Assembly: GCA_910584215.1 (NCBI GenBank)
Contig: CAJTYI010000004.1
Location: 9,791 to 69,372 of the forward strand
Length of the DNA stretch: 59,582 bases
DNA from: an uncultured Roseburia sp.
GTDB taxonomy: Bacteria; Bacillota; Clostridia; Lachnospirales; Lachnospiraceae
Reading direction: 5' to 3'
In this document: positions 19,486-27,455 of the stretch, piece after piece
Layout: the number at the start of each line of letters is the position of its first letter
Numbering within the stretch: the first letter of the stretch is position 1
Position numbers and translations under genes: made by a program
The notes under the pieces: generated by a model
The model's input: only the letters and a program-made list of their open reading frames with translations
What the model was told of the DNA's origin: nothing
The model's database searches: none

Positions 19486-19728
19486 ATGGAACAGAAAGAT
19501 ATCAACAAAGTTCGAGCTTCCGTATATCAGCAGTGTGGCAGAAAAGTGATGATACAGCTGGATCGGGGCCGCAACAAGGTAGACATTCAGGAAGGAGTCA
19601 TTCAGGGAGCTTATCCCAGCGTATTTACGATATTAGTGAAAGATGAAAACGAAAATAATCCACCACAATTGTTGTCGTTCAGTTATTCGGATATTATTAC
19701 CCGTGATATTCGTATGAAATTATGTTAA
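19486..19728 (+). CDS. veg: Veg family protein
   Basis: An 80-residue protein matching the Veg (DUF1021) family over its whole length, with the typical start (DINKVRASV), the GRKVMIQLDRGRNKV strand pair and the FSYSDIITRDI ending. In Bacillus subtilis, Veg is a small abundant protein reported to influence biofilm matrix gene expression. GGAGGTG precedes the ATG at the usual distance, and the promoter is near consensus, in keeping with the high expression known for veg. Confidence 0.9.
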   Translation: MEQKDINKVRASVYQQCGRKVMIQLDRGRNKVDIQEGVIQGAYPSVFTILVKDENENNPPQLLSFSYSDIITRDIRMKLC

Positions 19729-19810
19729 TTCTATATGAATCATGTGGCATAAAGTCTGCTGTCTTTGCATATGTTGTTTACAAATAGGCAAAGATGGGGG
19801 ACTTTTTTAT

Positions 19811-21364
19811 ATGCAGTTAAATAAGACAGGGATACATAGAAAACAGCAAAAAGCAAGCGCTGTCAGCCAAATCACATTGGATGATGATTATAACGTGCCG
19901 GATTACCGGCCGGATATCGTCAAGGTGCTGAAAGAGAAAGGGGAGCTGCGTTTCGACGAGGTGAAGGCTGCAAACGGAGCCGCATGGGTTAAGGGCAGTA
20001 TGATTTTCCGCGTATTGTACCGCAGCGACCAGGAAGATGGGAAGATCAGTTGTCTGCGGGGTGAGATTCCGTTTCAGGAAAAGCTCAATATGGACGGGAT
20101 TACGGACTATGACAAGGTAAAGGTCAGTGGAGAGCTTGAGGATATTACGATCGGTGTGATCAATTCTCGCAAATTAAATGTGCGGGCGGTCGTCGTGCTG
20201 CGCACTACGGCGGAGGAAGAGACCAATCAGGAGTTTACCACCGGATTAGAGGACGGCGGGGAATATGAAACGCGTACCAGACAACAGGAAATGCTGCGGC
20301 TGGTGCTCTCCGAGCGCGATATCTGCCGACAGAGAAGTGAGATCATCCTCCCGTCCAGTAAACCGAATGTACATGAAATTCTCTGGAAGAGTGTGGAGCT
20401 GCGCAACATAGAAAGTACATTAAAGGACCGCGAGGTCGTGATAAACGGAGAAGTGCTCGTGGCGTTACTCTACGCGGAGGCCGAAAGCGAGCGTTTGCAG
20501 TGGTATGAGACTTCTGTGCCGCTCTCGTGCAGCGTGGAGAAGGAGGCGGCGCGCGAAGATCTGCTCTATAAAGTAAAGCTGACGCCTGTTTCCATGGAGT
20601 TGGAATCTAAACAGGATTACGACGGCGAGGAGAGGATTCTCGTGCTGGAGCTGGCGCTGGATATGGAGCTGCGCATGTGGCAGGAAGAGATCATGCCCTT
20701 GCTGGAGGACGTTTATTCACTGAAAAAACAGGTGATGCCAGTGCGCCAGATGCAGAATCTGGAAAATCTGCGAATTAAGAATTATGCGAAACAGCGCCTG
20801 GTGGAGCAGATGGAATTGTCGGGTGACCAGGAGAAGATTTTGCAGATCTGTGCCTGCGAGGGAACCGTTCTGGTGGAGAAAAAAGAGATGCAGCCGGAGG
20901 GTGTATTTGTCGAGGGTATCCTGACGGTGGAGCTGCTCTATATCACGACCGATGATCATATGCCGGTCGGCACGGTGCGGGAGATCTATCCGTTTTCGCA
21001 GCTCTTGGAAGTGCCGGATGCCGCAAGCCCTGCCAGGATAGAACTTGACTGCGGCATTGAGCAGTTGTCGGCGGCGATGCTTGACCAGATGCACATTGAG
21101 ATCAAGGCAGTGCTGCACATGGATTTGTTTGTATTCGACGAGATACCGGTGTCCAATATCTGTGAACTGCAGGAGGAACCGCTCGATATCGAACAGTTAA
21201 AGTGCAGTCCAGGTCTTGTGGGGTATATCGCCAGGCCGGGGGACAGTCTCTGGGAGATTGCCAAGGAAAACCATACGACAGTTGCAGATATTATGGAGAC
21301 CAATCAGTTAAAGACAGAGCAGCTTACGCCGGGCGACCAGATTTTGATTATAAAAAAAGTGTAA
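19811..21364 (+). CDS. sipL: SipL-like spore morphogenesis protein (DUF3794/SPOCS repeats plus LysM)
   Basis: A 517-residue protein resembling SipL of Clostridioides difficile, which binds SpoIVA and is needed to build the coat around the forespore. The N-terminal and middle parts contain DUF3794-type segments (VPDYRPDIVKVLKEKGEL; SERDICRQRSEIILPS followed by the HEILW region; and later copies to about residue 430). The C-terminal 45 residues form a LysM domain (IARPGDSLWEIAKENHTT to TPGDQILIIKKV). The frame is open from 19742, but the ATG at 19811 follows GGGGGA by about ten bases and begins at the family start. No signal peptide is visible, as expected for a mother-cell protein. Confidence 0.82.
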   Translation: MQLNKTGIHRKQQKASAVSQITLDDDYNVPDYRPDIVKVLKEKGELRFDEVKAANGAAWVKGSMIFRVLYRSDQEDGKISCLRGEIPFQEKLNMDGITDYDKVKVSGELEDITIGVINSRKLNVRAVVVLRTTAEEETNQEFTTGLEDGGEYETRTRQQEMLRLVLSERDICRQRSEIILPSSKPNVHEILWKSVELRNIESTLKDREVVINGEVLVALLYAEAESERLQWYETSVPLSCSVEKEAAREDLLYKVKLTPVSMELESKQDYDGEERILVLELALDMELRMWQEEIMPLLEDVYSLKKQVMPVRQMQNLENLRIKNYAKQRLVEQMELSGDQEKILQICACEGTVLVEKKEMQPEGVFVEGILTVELLYITTDDHMPVGTVREIYPFSQLLEVPDAASPARIELDCGIEQLSAAMLDQMHIEIKAVLHMDLFVFDEIPVSNICELQEEPLDIEQLKCSPGLVGYIARPGDSLWEIAKENHTTVADIMETNQLKTEQLTPGDQILIIKKV

Positions 21365-21393
21365 TTCGTCTTTTTTCTGCCGTTGTTTTGTGA

Positions 21394-21399
21394 TATACT
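21394..21399 (+). promoter_or_regulatory. Extended -10 promoter before the NlpC/P60 gene
   Basis: TGATATACT (21391-21399) fits the extended -10 pattern TGnTATAAT with one mismatch. There is no good -35 box; a T run lies at the expected place. Transcription would start about 12 bases before the structured region at 21412-21487. Confidence 0.55.
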
Positions 21400-21411
21400 T
21401 TGAAATGGTTA

Positions 21412-21487
21412 AGTGCGGAAGTTGCCCGGTATGGGGCAGGGACTAAGGTTTGACGGAGGATGTAAAGCTTTCGTCCCTTTCCGCGCT
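21412..21487 (+). ncRNA. Candidate structured leader RNA of the NlpC/P60 gene
   Basis: Three nested helices can be drawn by eye. P1 pairs 21412-21420 with 21479-21487 (9 bp, one wobble). P2 pairs 21423-21427 with 21434-21438. P3 pairs 21439-21443 with 21473-21477 and encloses a weaker inner stem. P1 thus closes a junction holding two hairpins, as in many riboswitch aptamers. I could not match it to ydaO, c-di-GMP-I, 6S or SRP RNA consensus. It may be a new element or a chance fold. Confidence 0.4.
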
Positions 21488-21611
21488 GGGAAGAAAATGA
21501 CGGACAGTTATAATGCGGCCGACGGCGGGGCATAGAGGATAGAAAAAAGATACAGAACAAAAAACACGGAACAGAAAGAGGGATTTGCGAAAAACGGGAG
21601 ACAGAAGAAAG

Positions 21612-22931
21612 ATGGAGAGAAAAGATAACAGGAGAAAGCACACAAAGAAACGACATGCGATAAAAAAAATAACGGCGCTCGCCCTCATTGGCGTACTCGG
21701 CGTTGTCTGTGCAAGACCGGCATTTGCTTCCGTGATTAAGAATGCAGAGAGCAAGAAAGCGCAGGCGCAGGAAGACTTGGATGAGGTAAACCGGCAGATA
21801 GACAATATCCATGCGGCGCAGAACAGCTTACAGGCCGAAATGAACCGGTATGATGATGAGTTGATGCGCCTTCTGACGGATATGGAGATCTTGCAGGGTG
21901 ATATTGCCAATCAGGAGATTAAGATTGAGGAGGCCGATGCCGCCCTCGTGGTGGCGAACCAGGAGGAAGCTGCGCAGTACGAGGCTATGAAGCAGCGCAT
22001 CCAGTATATGTATGAAAACGGCAATCAGTCGTTTCTGGCCGCTCTGCTCGAGGCAGACAGCTTCACCGATTTTTTAAACAGAGCCGAGTATGTCAACGAA
22101 GTCTATGATTATGACAGAACGCTGCTAGGACAGTACCAGGATACCGTAGCGCAGGTGGAGGAGCTTACCGTTCAGTTGGACAATGAGATGGAAGAGATGG
22201 AGGAACTCAAGCTCAGCTACGAAGAACAGCAGGGGCAGTTGGAATCCATCATAGCGAAGAAGAGCTCCGAGATGGACAACTTTAACGCCAAACTCGCCAG
22301 CGCACAGACGCTTGCCAGCCAATATGCGAAGACGGTGCAGGAACAGAATCAGATTATCGCCAAAGAGAAGGCAAGGCAGGAGGCGGAACGCAAGAAGGCG
22401 GAGGAGGCAAAGCGCAAAAAAGAGAAAGAAAAGAGCGATAAGACCAAGTCATCCGAAAGTGGACAGACGGTGACCGCTTCCTCCGAGAGTGCGGCTGGTA
22501 CGACGACCGGGGGCGCGGCGGGAACCGGCAATGCTGGAAATACCAGTGGCCTGACAGACGGCGGCTCCAATCCCGCCTACACGACCGGAGTCAGCGGCAG
22601 CGCTGTGGTTTCCTATGCGTCTCAGTTTTTGGGCGCGCCCTATGTGCTCGGCGGCAACAGCCTGACAAACGGTACCGACTGCTCTTATTTCGTGATGGCG
22701 GTATTTGCCAAATTCGGCATTTCCCTGCCGCGCACTTCCTACGGCATGCAAAGCTGCGGTAAACCCGTGAGCTATGAAAATGCCCAGCCGGGCGATATTA
22801 TCTGTTACCCGGGACATGTGGCAATCTATATCGGAAACGGGCAGATCATTCATGCGTCCACACCGCGGACAGGTGTCTGCTACGGAACCGCGACTTACCG
22901 CACGATATCCACCATCCGCAGGGTGCTGTAA
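21612..22931 (+). CDS. Secreted NlpC/P60 peptidoglycan endopeptidase with PcsB-like coiled coil
   Basis: Predicted to cut stem peptides in peptidoglycan during growth or division. The 439-residue protein has a basic N-terminus, a signal peptide ending near PAFAS (about 41), a long coiled coil (about 45-285) like PcsB/CwlO proteins, a basic then Ser/Gly/Thr-rich linker (285-325), and a C-terminal NlpC/P60 domain. The catalytic cysteine is in TDCSYF (about 357), the histidine in GHVAIYIG (about 402), and a third polar residue is the histidine of IIHAS. The frame is open from a TTG at 21585; the ATG at 21612 is preferred because GGGAG lies 11 bases upstream. In related enzymes the coiled coil is regulated by FtsEX; no ftsEX genes are in the window. 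Confidence 0.88.
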   Translation: MERKDNRRKHTKKRHAIKKITALALIGVLGVVCARPAFASVIKNAESKKAQAQEDLDEVNRQIDNIHAAQNSLQAEMNRYDDELMRLLTDMEILQGDIANQEIKIEEADAALVVANQEEAAQYEAMKQRIQYMYENGNQSFLAALLEADSFTDFLNRAEYVNEVYDYDRTLLGQYQDTVAQVEELTVQLDNEMEEMEELKLSYEEQQGQLESIIAKKSSEMDNFNAKLASAQTLASQYAKTVQEQNQIIAKEKARQEAERKKAEEAKRKKEKEKSDKTKSSESGQTVTASSESAAGTTTGGAAGTGNAGNTSGLTDGGSNPAYTTGVSGSAVVSYASQFLGAPYVLGGNSLTNGTDCSYFVMAVFAKFGISLPRTSYGMQSCGKPVSYENAQPGDIICYPGHVAIYIGNGQIIHASTPRTGVCYGTATYRTISTIRRVL

Positions 22932-23007
22932 CAGGAGAAAGGGTGTATGTTACAATTAGAGGACGATACAGTGGTTGACAGGCTATGAGAGAGGCATGGT
23001 TATTAAT

Positions 23008-23661
23008 ATGAATAAACAGGCGATAAAGTTTGTCGCTGTGGTTGCGGCGGTGATGGTGTGTCTGGTGTTTTATGCGCTTAACCGGGGCAATAACAGAGGC
23101 ACGGTTGTTTTTAACGAGGCGCTCGATGAGGTTGTGGCAGTTGTGGACGGGGACGAGCTGTTGGTGCGGGATGTGGCTTTCTACGTCGCATATGAGGAAG
23201 GGCTGGTGGAATACTATGCCAAGATCTATGACGATGAAAATACCGGAGCTTTCTGGAACGCCTTTACAAACCATACTTTTTTCCGTAAAAAGGCGAAACA
23301 GAGTGTGATTGAGATGGCCGTGCACGACAAGATTTTTTATGAATCGTCGAGGGCGGAGGACATTGTCCTGACCAAAGAGGAGGAGCAGTATGCGGCCGAT
23401 GCCCTGACGGACTTTTGGAGCGATCTGAGTGAGAAACAGCGAAACGCGCTTGGCGTTACCAAAGAAGAGATGGGGGAGACGATGCTAAAAATCACCCTCG
23501 CGGAGAAGTATCAGACGTATCTTGCTGCTTTTTATGAAAAGGAGTTTGAAGAATATTCTTATACAGGTGAAGCCTATTTGGAGCTGTTGGAGGAGCACGA
23601 CTATGAGGAGGGCGATATCTGGCAGCGCATCAAATTTGGCGGAGTGACGCTGAATCACTGA
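23008..23661 (+). CDS. Membrane-anchored SurA-N/PrsA-like protein lacking a PPIase domain
   Basis: A 217-residue protein with one N-terminal membrane segment (about 6-24) and an outside helical domain. EVVAVVDGDELLVRDVAFYV is the typical opening of the N-terminal chaperone domain of SurA/PrsA foldases, and the rest is charged helices. No parvulin PPIase domain follows, so it is about a third shorter than PrsA. The exact role is unknown; a secretion chaperone is one possibility. Start is uncertain: ATG codons at 22996 and 23008 both lie after GAGAGAGG, and 23008 is preferred because 22996 is too close to it. It follows the NlpC/P60 gene by about 75 bp and may be co-transcribed. Confidence 0.6.
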   Translation: MNKQAIKFVAVVAAVMVCLVFYALNRGNNRGTVVFNEALDEVVAVVDGDELLVRDVAFYVAYEEGLVEYYAKIYDDENTGAFWNAFTNHTFFRKKAKQSVIEMAVHDKIFYESSRAEDIVLTKEEEQYAADALTDFWSDLSEKQRNALGVTKEEMGETMLKITLAEKYQTYLAAFYEKEFEEYSYTGEAYLELLEEHDYEEGDIWQRIKFGGVTLNH

Positions 23662-23777
23662 TCGTGCATAAGAGCAAATCCAAAAGGCAGGTAAAAAGCG
23701 GGGCAGGATGAGATCACAGGAGGGCCATGCGCCCGATATGTGGCATAAAATAAATAAAAAGAATCGAGACGAGAGAC

Positions 23778-24653
23778 ATGACATTTAAAATTGGCAGAAA
23801 CGACCCATGCTGGTGTGGGAGCGGAAAAAAGTACAAGGTGTGCCACCAGGCTTTTGATGAAAAAATAGCGACATATGCAAATCAGGGGTGCATCGTGCCA
23901 CCCCATGACATCATCAAAACACCCGATCAGATCGCGGGAATCAAGGAGAGCTGCAAGATCAATATCGCGGTGTTGGATTATATTCAGGAACATATTCACC
24001 CGGGAATGAATACCGCGGAGATTGACAAGATCGTGTATGATATCACGACCGATATGGGCGGTATCCCGGCGCCCTTACATTATGAGGGCTATCCCTATTC
24101 CGTTTGTACTTCTGTCAACGAACAGGTGTGTCACGGTTTTCCCTCCGAGAATGTGATTTTAAAAGAGGGTGATATCGTCAATGTCGATTGTTCTACTATT
24201 TTGAACGGCTTTTTCTCTGATTCATCCCGCATGTTTTGCATTGGCGAGATCACACCGGAAAAGCGCAGACTTGTGGATGTGACCAAAGAGTGCGTAGAGA
24301 TGGGACTCGCGCAGGTGAAACCATGGGGATTTCTGGGCGATATGGGACAGGCCGTACACGACCACGCATTTGCCAACGGCTATACCGTGGTGCGGGAGAT
24401 CGGCGGGCACGGCGTAGGGCTTGAGTTCCATGAGGAACCGTGGGTAGGCTATAACAGTAAGCGCGGCACGGAGATGCTTATGGTGCCGGGGATGATCTTC
24501 ACGATCGAGCCGATGGTAAATATGGGCAAGGTTGAGATTTATGTGGATGACGAGAATGACTGGGAGGTGTATACCCAGGACGGGCTGCCCTCGGCACAGT
24601 GGGAGATTATGGTGCTTGTCACCGAAGAGGGTCATGAGGTGCTCTGCTGGTAG
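23778..24653 (+). CDS. map: Methionine aminopeptidase type I with N-terminal SEC-C zinc motif
   Basis: Removes the initiator methionine from new proteins. The 291-residue protein starts with a SEC-C motif (RNDPCWCGSGKKYKVCH, residues about 6-24), a zinc-binding element linked in other proteins to ribosome or SecB contacts. The catalytic domain follows, with VCHGFP, metal ligands in NVDCST and FSDSSRMF, GHGVGLEFHEEP, TIEPM and the final glutamate in QWEIMVLVTEEG. All five metal ligands are present. Clostridia often carry both a plain and a SEC-C form; this is the SEC-C form, so a second map gene may lie with the ribosomal protein operon elsewhere. Confidence 0.93.
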   Translation: MTFKIGRNDPCWCGSGKKYKVCHQAFDEKIATYANQGCIVPPHDIIKTPDQIAGIKESCKINIAVLDYIQEHIHPGMNTAEIDKIVYDITTDMGGIPAPLHYEGYPYSVCTSVNEQVCHGFPSENVILKEGDIVNVDCSTILNGFFSDSSRMFCIGEITPEKRRLVDVTKECVEMGLAQVKPWGFLGDMGQAVHDHAFANGYTVVREIGGHGVGLEFHEEPWVGYNSKRGTEMLMVPGMIFTIEPMVNMGKVEIYVDDENDWEVYTQDGLPSAQWEIMVLVTEEGHEVLCW

Positions 24654-24764
24654 CGAAGGCGCATCCTGCCGGAGGCCGGGAGACTGATGGCGAAAGAAGC
24701 CGAGCAAAGAGTACCTGTAGGCGTTGCTCTTTTGTAGAAATCAGGACATAGCATGGAGGTTAAT

Positions 24765-25418
24765 ATGGACGCGGAACAAAAGTTAAGACTTTGCGACAAG
24801 AATCTGGCTTCGCTGCTTGCAGAGCGCGTGACACTGGTAGGAGCAGGAGCGTATGACGAGCGAGAGGCGCAGAAGAATCTTGCCCTATTCAACGCGCTTT
24901 TTGGCGGGACAAAAAGCATTGCCCTGATCGGTTTTATGGGCGCGGGAAAGAGCACGGTGTCGCGCTATCTAAAGCGTGCGCTTGCTCTGGCGGAGCGGGA
25001 GACGGACGCCATGATCGTGGAACAGGAGGGTATGCCAATCACAGACATCTTTGAGAAATACGGCGAGCCGTATTTTAGAGAGCTGGAAAGTAAAACGGTA
25101 CTCAGCTTAGAGAGTATGGGGCAGGCTGTCATTTCCTGCGGCGGCGGTCTTGTGATGCGTAAGGAGAATGTGGAAAATCTCAAGCTAAGCAGTCGTATTG
25201 TGCTTCTCACTGCGACACCGCAGACGACGTTAGAGCGCGTCAAAAATTCCACGGAGCGGCCGATCTTAAACGGAAATATGAACGTGGAGTATATTGCGCA
25301 GTTGATGGAGAAGCGGCGGGAAACCTATCAGAAGGCAGCGGATATCACCATAGCCACCGATCACAAAGATGTGGCGGCGATCTGTGCCGAACTGGTAGAA
25401 AAACTGGCTGTCGAATAG
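24765..25418 (+). CDS. aroK: Shikimate kinase with short N-terminal helical extension
   Basis: Phosphorylates shikimate at the 3-position in aromatic amino acid synthesis. Residues about 48-217 carry the family motifs: Walker A GFMGAGKST, ETD, FRELE, the substrate-binding CGGG, RP in STERP, and REtY. The first 45 residues add a helix with LLAERVTLV, reminiscent of the first helix of AroQ-type chorismate mutases but too short to be a whole domain. GGAGG at 24755-24759 lies five bases before the ATG at 24765 and overlaps the upstream in-frame ATG at 24753, so 24765 is the start. aroE follows after a 350-bp gap. Confidence 0.9.
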   Translation: MDAEQKLRLCDKNLASLLAERVTLVGAGAYDEREAQKNLALFNALFGGTKSIALIGFMGAGKSTVSRYLKRALALAERETDAMIVEQEGMPITDIFEKYGEPYFRELESKTVLSLESMGQAVISCGGGLVMRKENVENLKLSSRIVLLTATPQTTLERVKNSTERPILNGNMNVEYIAQLMEKRRETYQKAADITIATDHKDVAAICAELVEKLAVE

Positions 25419-25769
25419 ACGGGAATGCGATCTTTCGGAAAAAACTGTTCAATTGTTAAATATGTACAAATTGTTAAGAATTCTTCAAATAGAATTCAAA
25501 ATTTATACAAGACAGGGTCATAATTAAAGTATATAGTATAACTATCACATGAGGTGATAACATTTTTTTCATAAATTCTCCCCCTTTTACAAATCCACCA
25601 TGCAAATGGTGGATTTTTTTTGCATATAACAACTTTTATGAAAAAATGCAGAGTAACGGCAGATGTTCCATAGATAACACTTTTTTATGGAAAAGCACGA
25701 ATGTTATTGAAAAAGAATCACAAAATAGTTAGAATAAAAACGAGAGTATTTTAGGGAGGGACGGGACAA
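25419..25769. other. AT-rich gene-free stretch between aroK and aroE
   Basis: No protein gene is seen. It holds an AT-rich promoter-like region (TATAGTATAAC at about 25533-25542), a short inverted repeat TATCAC-5-GTGATA (25543-25559), and a strong terminator (25591-25621), followed by 150 AT-rich bases before aroE. The pattern suggests a short transcript of roughly 70-80 bases that ends before aroE. Confidence 0.5.
25591..25621 (+). terminator. Intrinsic terminator between aroK and aroE
   Basis: An 11-bp stem AAATCCACCAT/ATGGTGGATTT (25591-25601 with 25606-25616) around GCAA, followed by further Ts. aroE must therefore have its own promoter or depend on readthrough. Confidence 0.88.
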
Positions 25770-26639
25770 GTGGAGAAGAGAATTTCGGGACACACAGGGC
25801 TGTTGGCGCTGATTGGCTCCCCGGTGGGACATTCCGGTTCGCCGGCGATGTACAATTACAGTTTTGAAAAATTGGGCTTAGACTACGCCTATGTGGCGTT
25901 TGATATCAGAGTGGAGCAGGTAAAAGAGGCGCTCTCGGCTATGAAATTGTTTCATATGCGTGGAATGAATGTCACGATGCCGTGCAAGACGGAGGCGGCA
26001 AAGTATATGGATGAGCTTTCGCCGGCGGCGCGCATTATCGGGGCAGTCAATACGATTGTCAACGAGGATGGAAAGCTGATCGGATATATCACAGACGGAG
26101 AGGGCTTTGTGAATAATCTGAAAGATCACGGCATTGATGTGAAGGGCAAAAAAATTGCCGTTGCGGGCGGAGGCGGAGCGGCCACAGCGATTCAGGTGCA
26201 GTGCGCCTTAGACGGAGCGAGGGAGCTTGCGGTTTTTAATATCAAGGACGATTTCTTTACGCGCACGCTAGAGACCGCGGAGAAAATTCGCAGAGAAGTT
26301 CCGGGCATCGCGGTAAATGTCTATGATATCGCAGATACGGCGAAGATGACGGAGGAAATGGCGACGAGCGATATTTTTGTCAATGCCACGATTGTCGGCA
26401 TGAAGCCGATGGAAAATGAGAGCGTGGTCAAAGACCCGCGTGCATTTCGGCCGGGCCTTGTGGTGGCGGATGCCGTCTATAATCCAGAGGAGACCAGGTT
26501 GTTGCGGGAGGCCAAGGAGGCGGGATGTACCTGCATCAGCGGTAAGGGTATGCTTCTTTGGCAGGGTGTGTCGGCATTTAAGCTTTATACTGGCAAGGAC
26601 ATGCCGGTGGAGGAAGTGAAAAACTTATTTTTCAGCTGA
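25770..26639 (+). CDS. aroE: Shikimate dehydrogenase
   Basis: Reduces 3-dehydroshikimate to shikimate with NADPH, two steps from the kinase product encoded next to it. The 289-residue protein has GSPVGHSGSPAMYN, the catalytic lysine in NVTMPCK (about 70), the aspartate in ITDGEGF (about 111), and a nucleotide-binding VAGGGGAATA loop (about 130). It could also use quinate, as YdiB-type enzymes do; this cannot be settled by eye. The start is a GTG with GGGAGGG nine bases upstream. Confidence 0.9.
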   Translation: MEKRISGHTGLLALIGSPVGHSGSPAMYNYSFEKLGLDYAYVAFDIRVEQVKEALSAMKLFHMRGMNVTMPCKTEAAKYMDELSPAARIIGAVNTIVNEDGKLIGYITDGEGFVNNLKDHGIDVKGKKIAVAGGGGAATAIQVQCALDGARELAVFNIKDDFFTRTLETAEKIRREVPGIAVNVYDIADTAKMTEEMATSDIFVNATIVGMKPMENESVVKDPRAFRPGLVVADAVYNPEETRLLREAKEAGCTCISGKGMLLWQGVSAFKLYTGKDMPVEEVKNLFFS

Positions 26640-26665
26640 TGTTTGGGAAAGGTGGGCTTACCGAT

Positions 26666-27268
26666 ATGAATTTTGATTTTTTGGAGCATGCAGAATGTCC
26701 ACTGCAATGGATGAAAGATCTCTATGACGATATGGCGCACACGCTGGCGGAGGCGGAGCAGGTCTATTGGGGACAGCCCAGACAGTGCGGCATTTTGCTG
26801 CGCTCCGTGGCGGAGCAGATTTGCAGGGTTTATAACAGGCAGTATGAAGTGGGATTTTCCGCCGACGCGCGCCTCGAGACTTTTTTGTCTTATACAAAGG
26901 AGGAGAGCCACAATGTGCTGGTGAGCAGATTTTTAAGTGTTGTGCGCAAAGAACAGCGCGACCGGCTGATTTTACTGCGCGTCTTGGGCGACGACTGTCT
27001 GGCCGGGGAGGGCATAGAGAATCGTCAGGAGTTTGACAACCGTATGGCAGGCAACGCCAAGCGTATGATGAACGCCGCATTCGAGTGCCTGCGCATGATG
27101 TGCCAAAAGATCAATCATTTAAACGGACTGGAGGAGCTTCGCTTTATGGATCAGATACTGCCCGTTCCCACGGAGCAAACACAGGAACCGGAGGACAGGA
27201 GGGAGTCAGTCTTTGCGCGGCTGTTTGGGAGAGGGCGCGAAGAAAGAGACCATCTGCGCAGTATATAA
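26666..27268 (+). CDS. Unknown helical protein, weakly DUF4145/HEPN-like
   Basis: I do not recognise this 200-residue protein with confidence. It is mainly helical and charged, with two Cys-containing helices (RSVAEQICRVYNRQ; AFECLRMMCQKI). The spacing of GILLRSVAEQI and LLRVLGDDCLAGEG resembles DUF4145 domains, but the usual GNxAAH motif is absent. The ATG at 26639 overlaps the aroE stop. The ATG at 26666, with AAAGGTGGG nine bases upstream, is preferred. Its close spacing suggests an operon with aroE. A 3x54-bp tandem repeat begins directly after the stop. Confidence 0.6.
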   Translation: MNFDFLEHAECPLQWMKDLYDDMAHTLAEAEQVYWGQPRQCGILLRSVAEQICRVYNRQYEVGFSADARLETFLSYTKEESHNVLVSRFLSVVRKEQRDRLILLRVLGDDCLAGEGIENRQEFDNRMAGNAKRMMNAAFECLRMMCQKINHLNGLEELRFMDQILPVPTEQTQEPEDRRESVFARLFGRGREERDHLRSI

Positions 27269-27276
27269 ACGAAAAA

Positions 27277-27438
27277 ATAAGAAACTGCCCAAGATCAAAT
27301 AGGAAACAGCAGGCGGGACGGCAGAAACAAATAAGAAACTGCCCAAGATCAAATAGGAAACAACCGGCAGGACGGCAGAAACAAAATAAGAAACCGTCCA
27401 AGATTAAAAGGAAACAGCAGGCAGGACGGCAGAAACAG
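27277..27438 (+). repeat. Three tandem 54-bp direct repeats
   Basis: Units 27277-27330, 27331-27384 and 27385-27438; each contains AAGAAACTGCCCAAGATC or a variant and GGACGGCAGAAACA. Units 1 and 2 are almost identical. Unit 3 has a one-base insertion and a compensating one-base deletion. One frame is open through all three and would encode a basic peptide repeat (RNCPRSNRKQQAGRQKQ), but no start precedes it. Confidence 0.88.
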
Positions 27439-27455
27439 TAGAAAGGCAAAGAACG

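Noticed and set aside
27241..27300. Programmed frameshift from the unknown gene into the basic repeat frame
   Set aside because: The A-rich run that could be slippery lies after the stop codon of the upstream gene, so ribosomes would not reach it.
27085..27441. Gene covering the 54-bp repeats
   Set aside because: Its first half overlaps a better gene in another frame and no start with a site lies before the repeats. The repeat frame is reported as an observation only.
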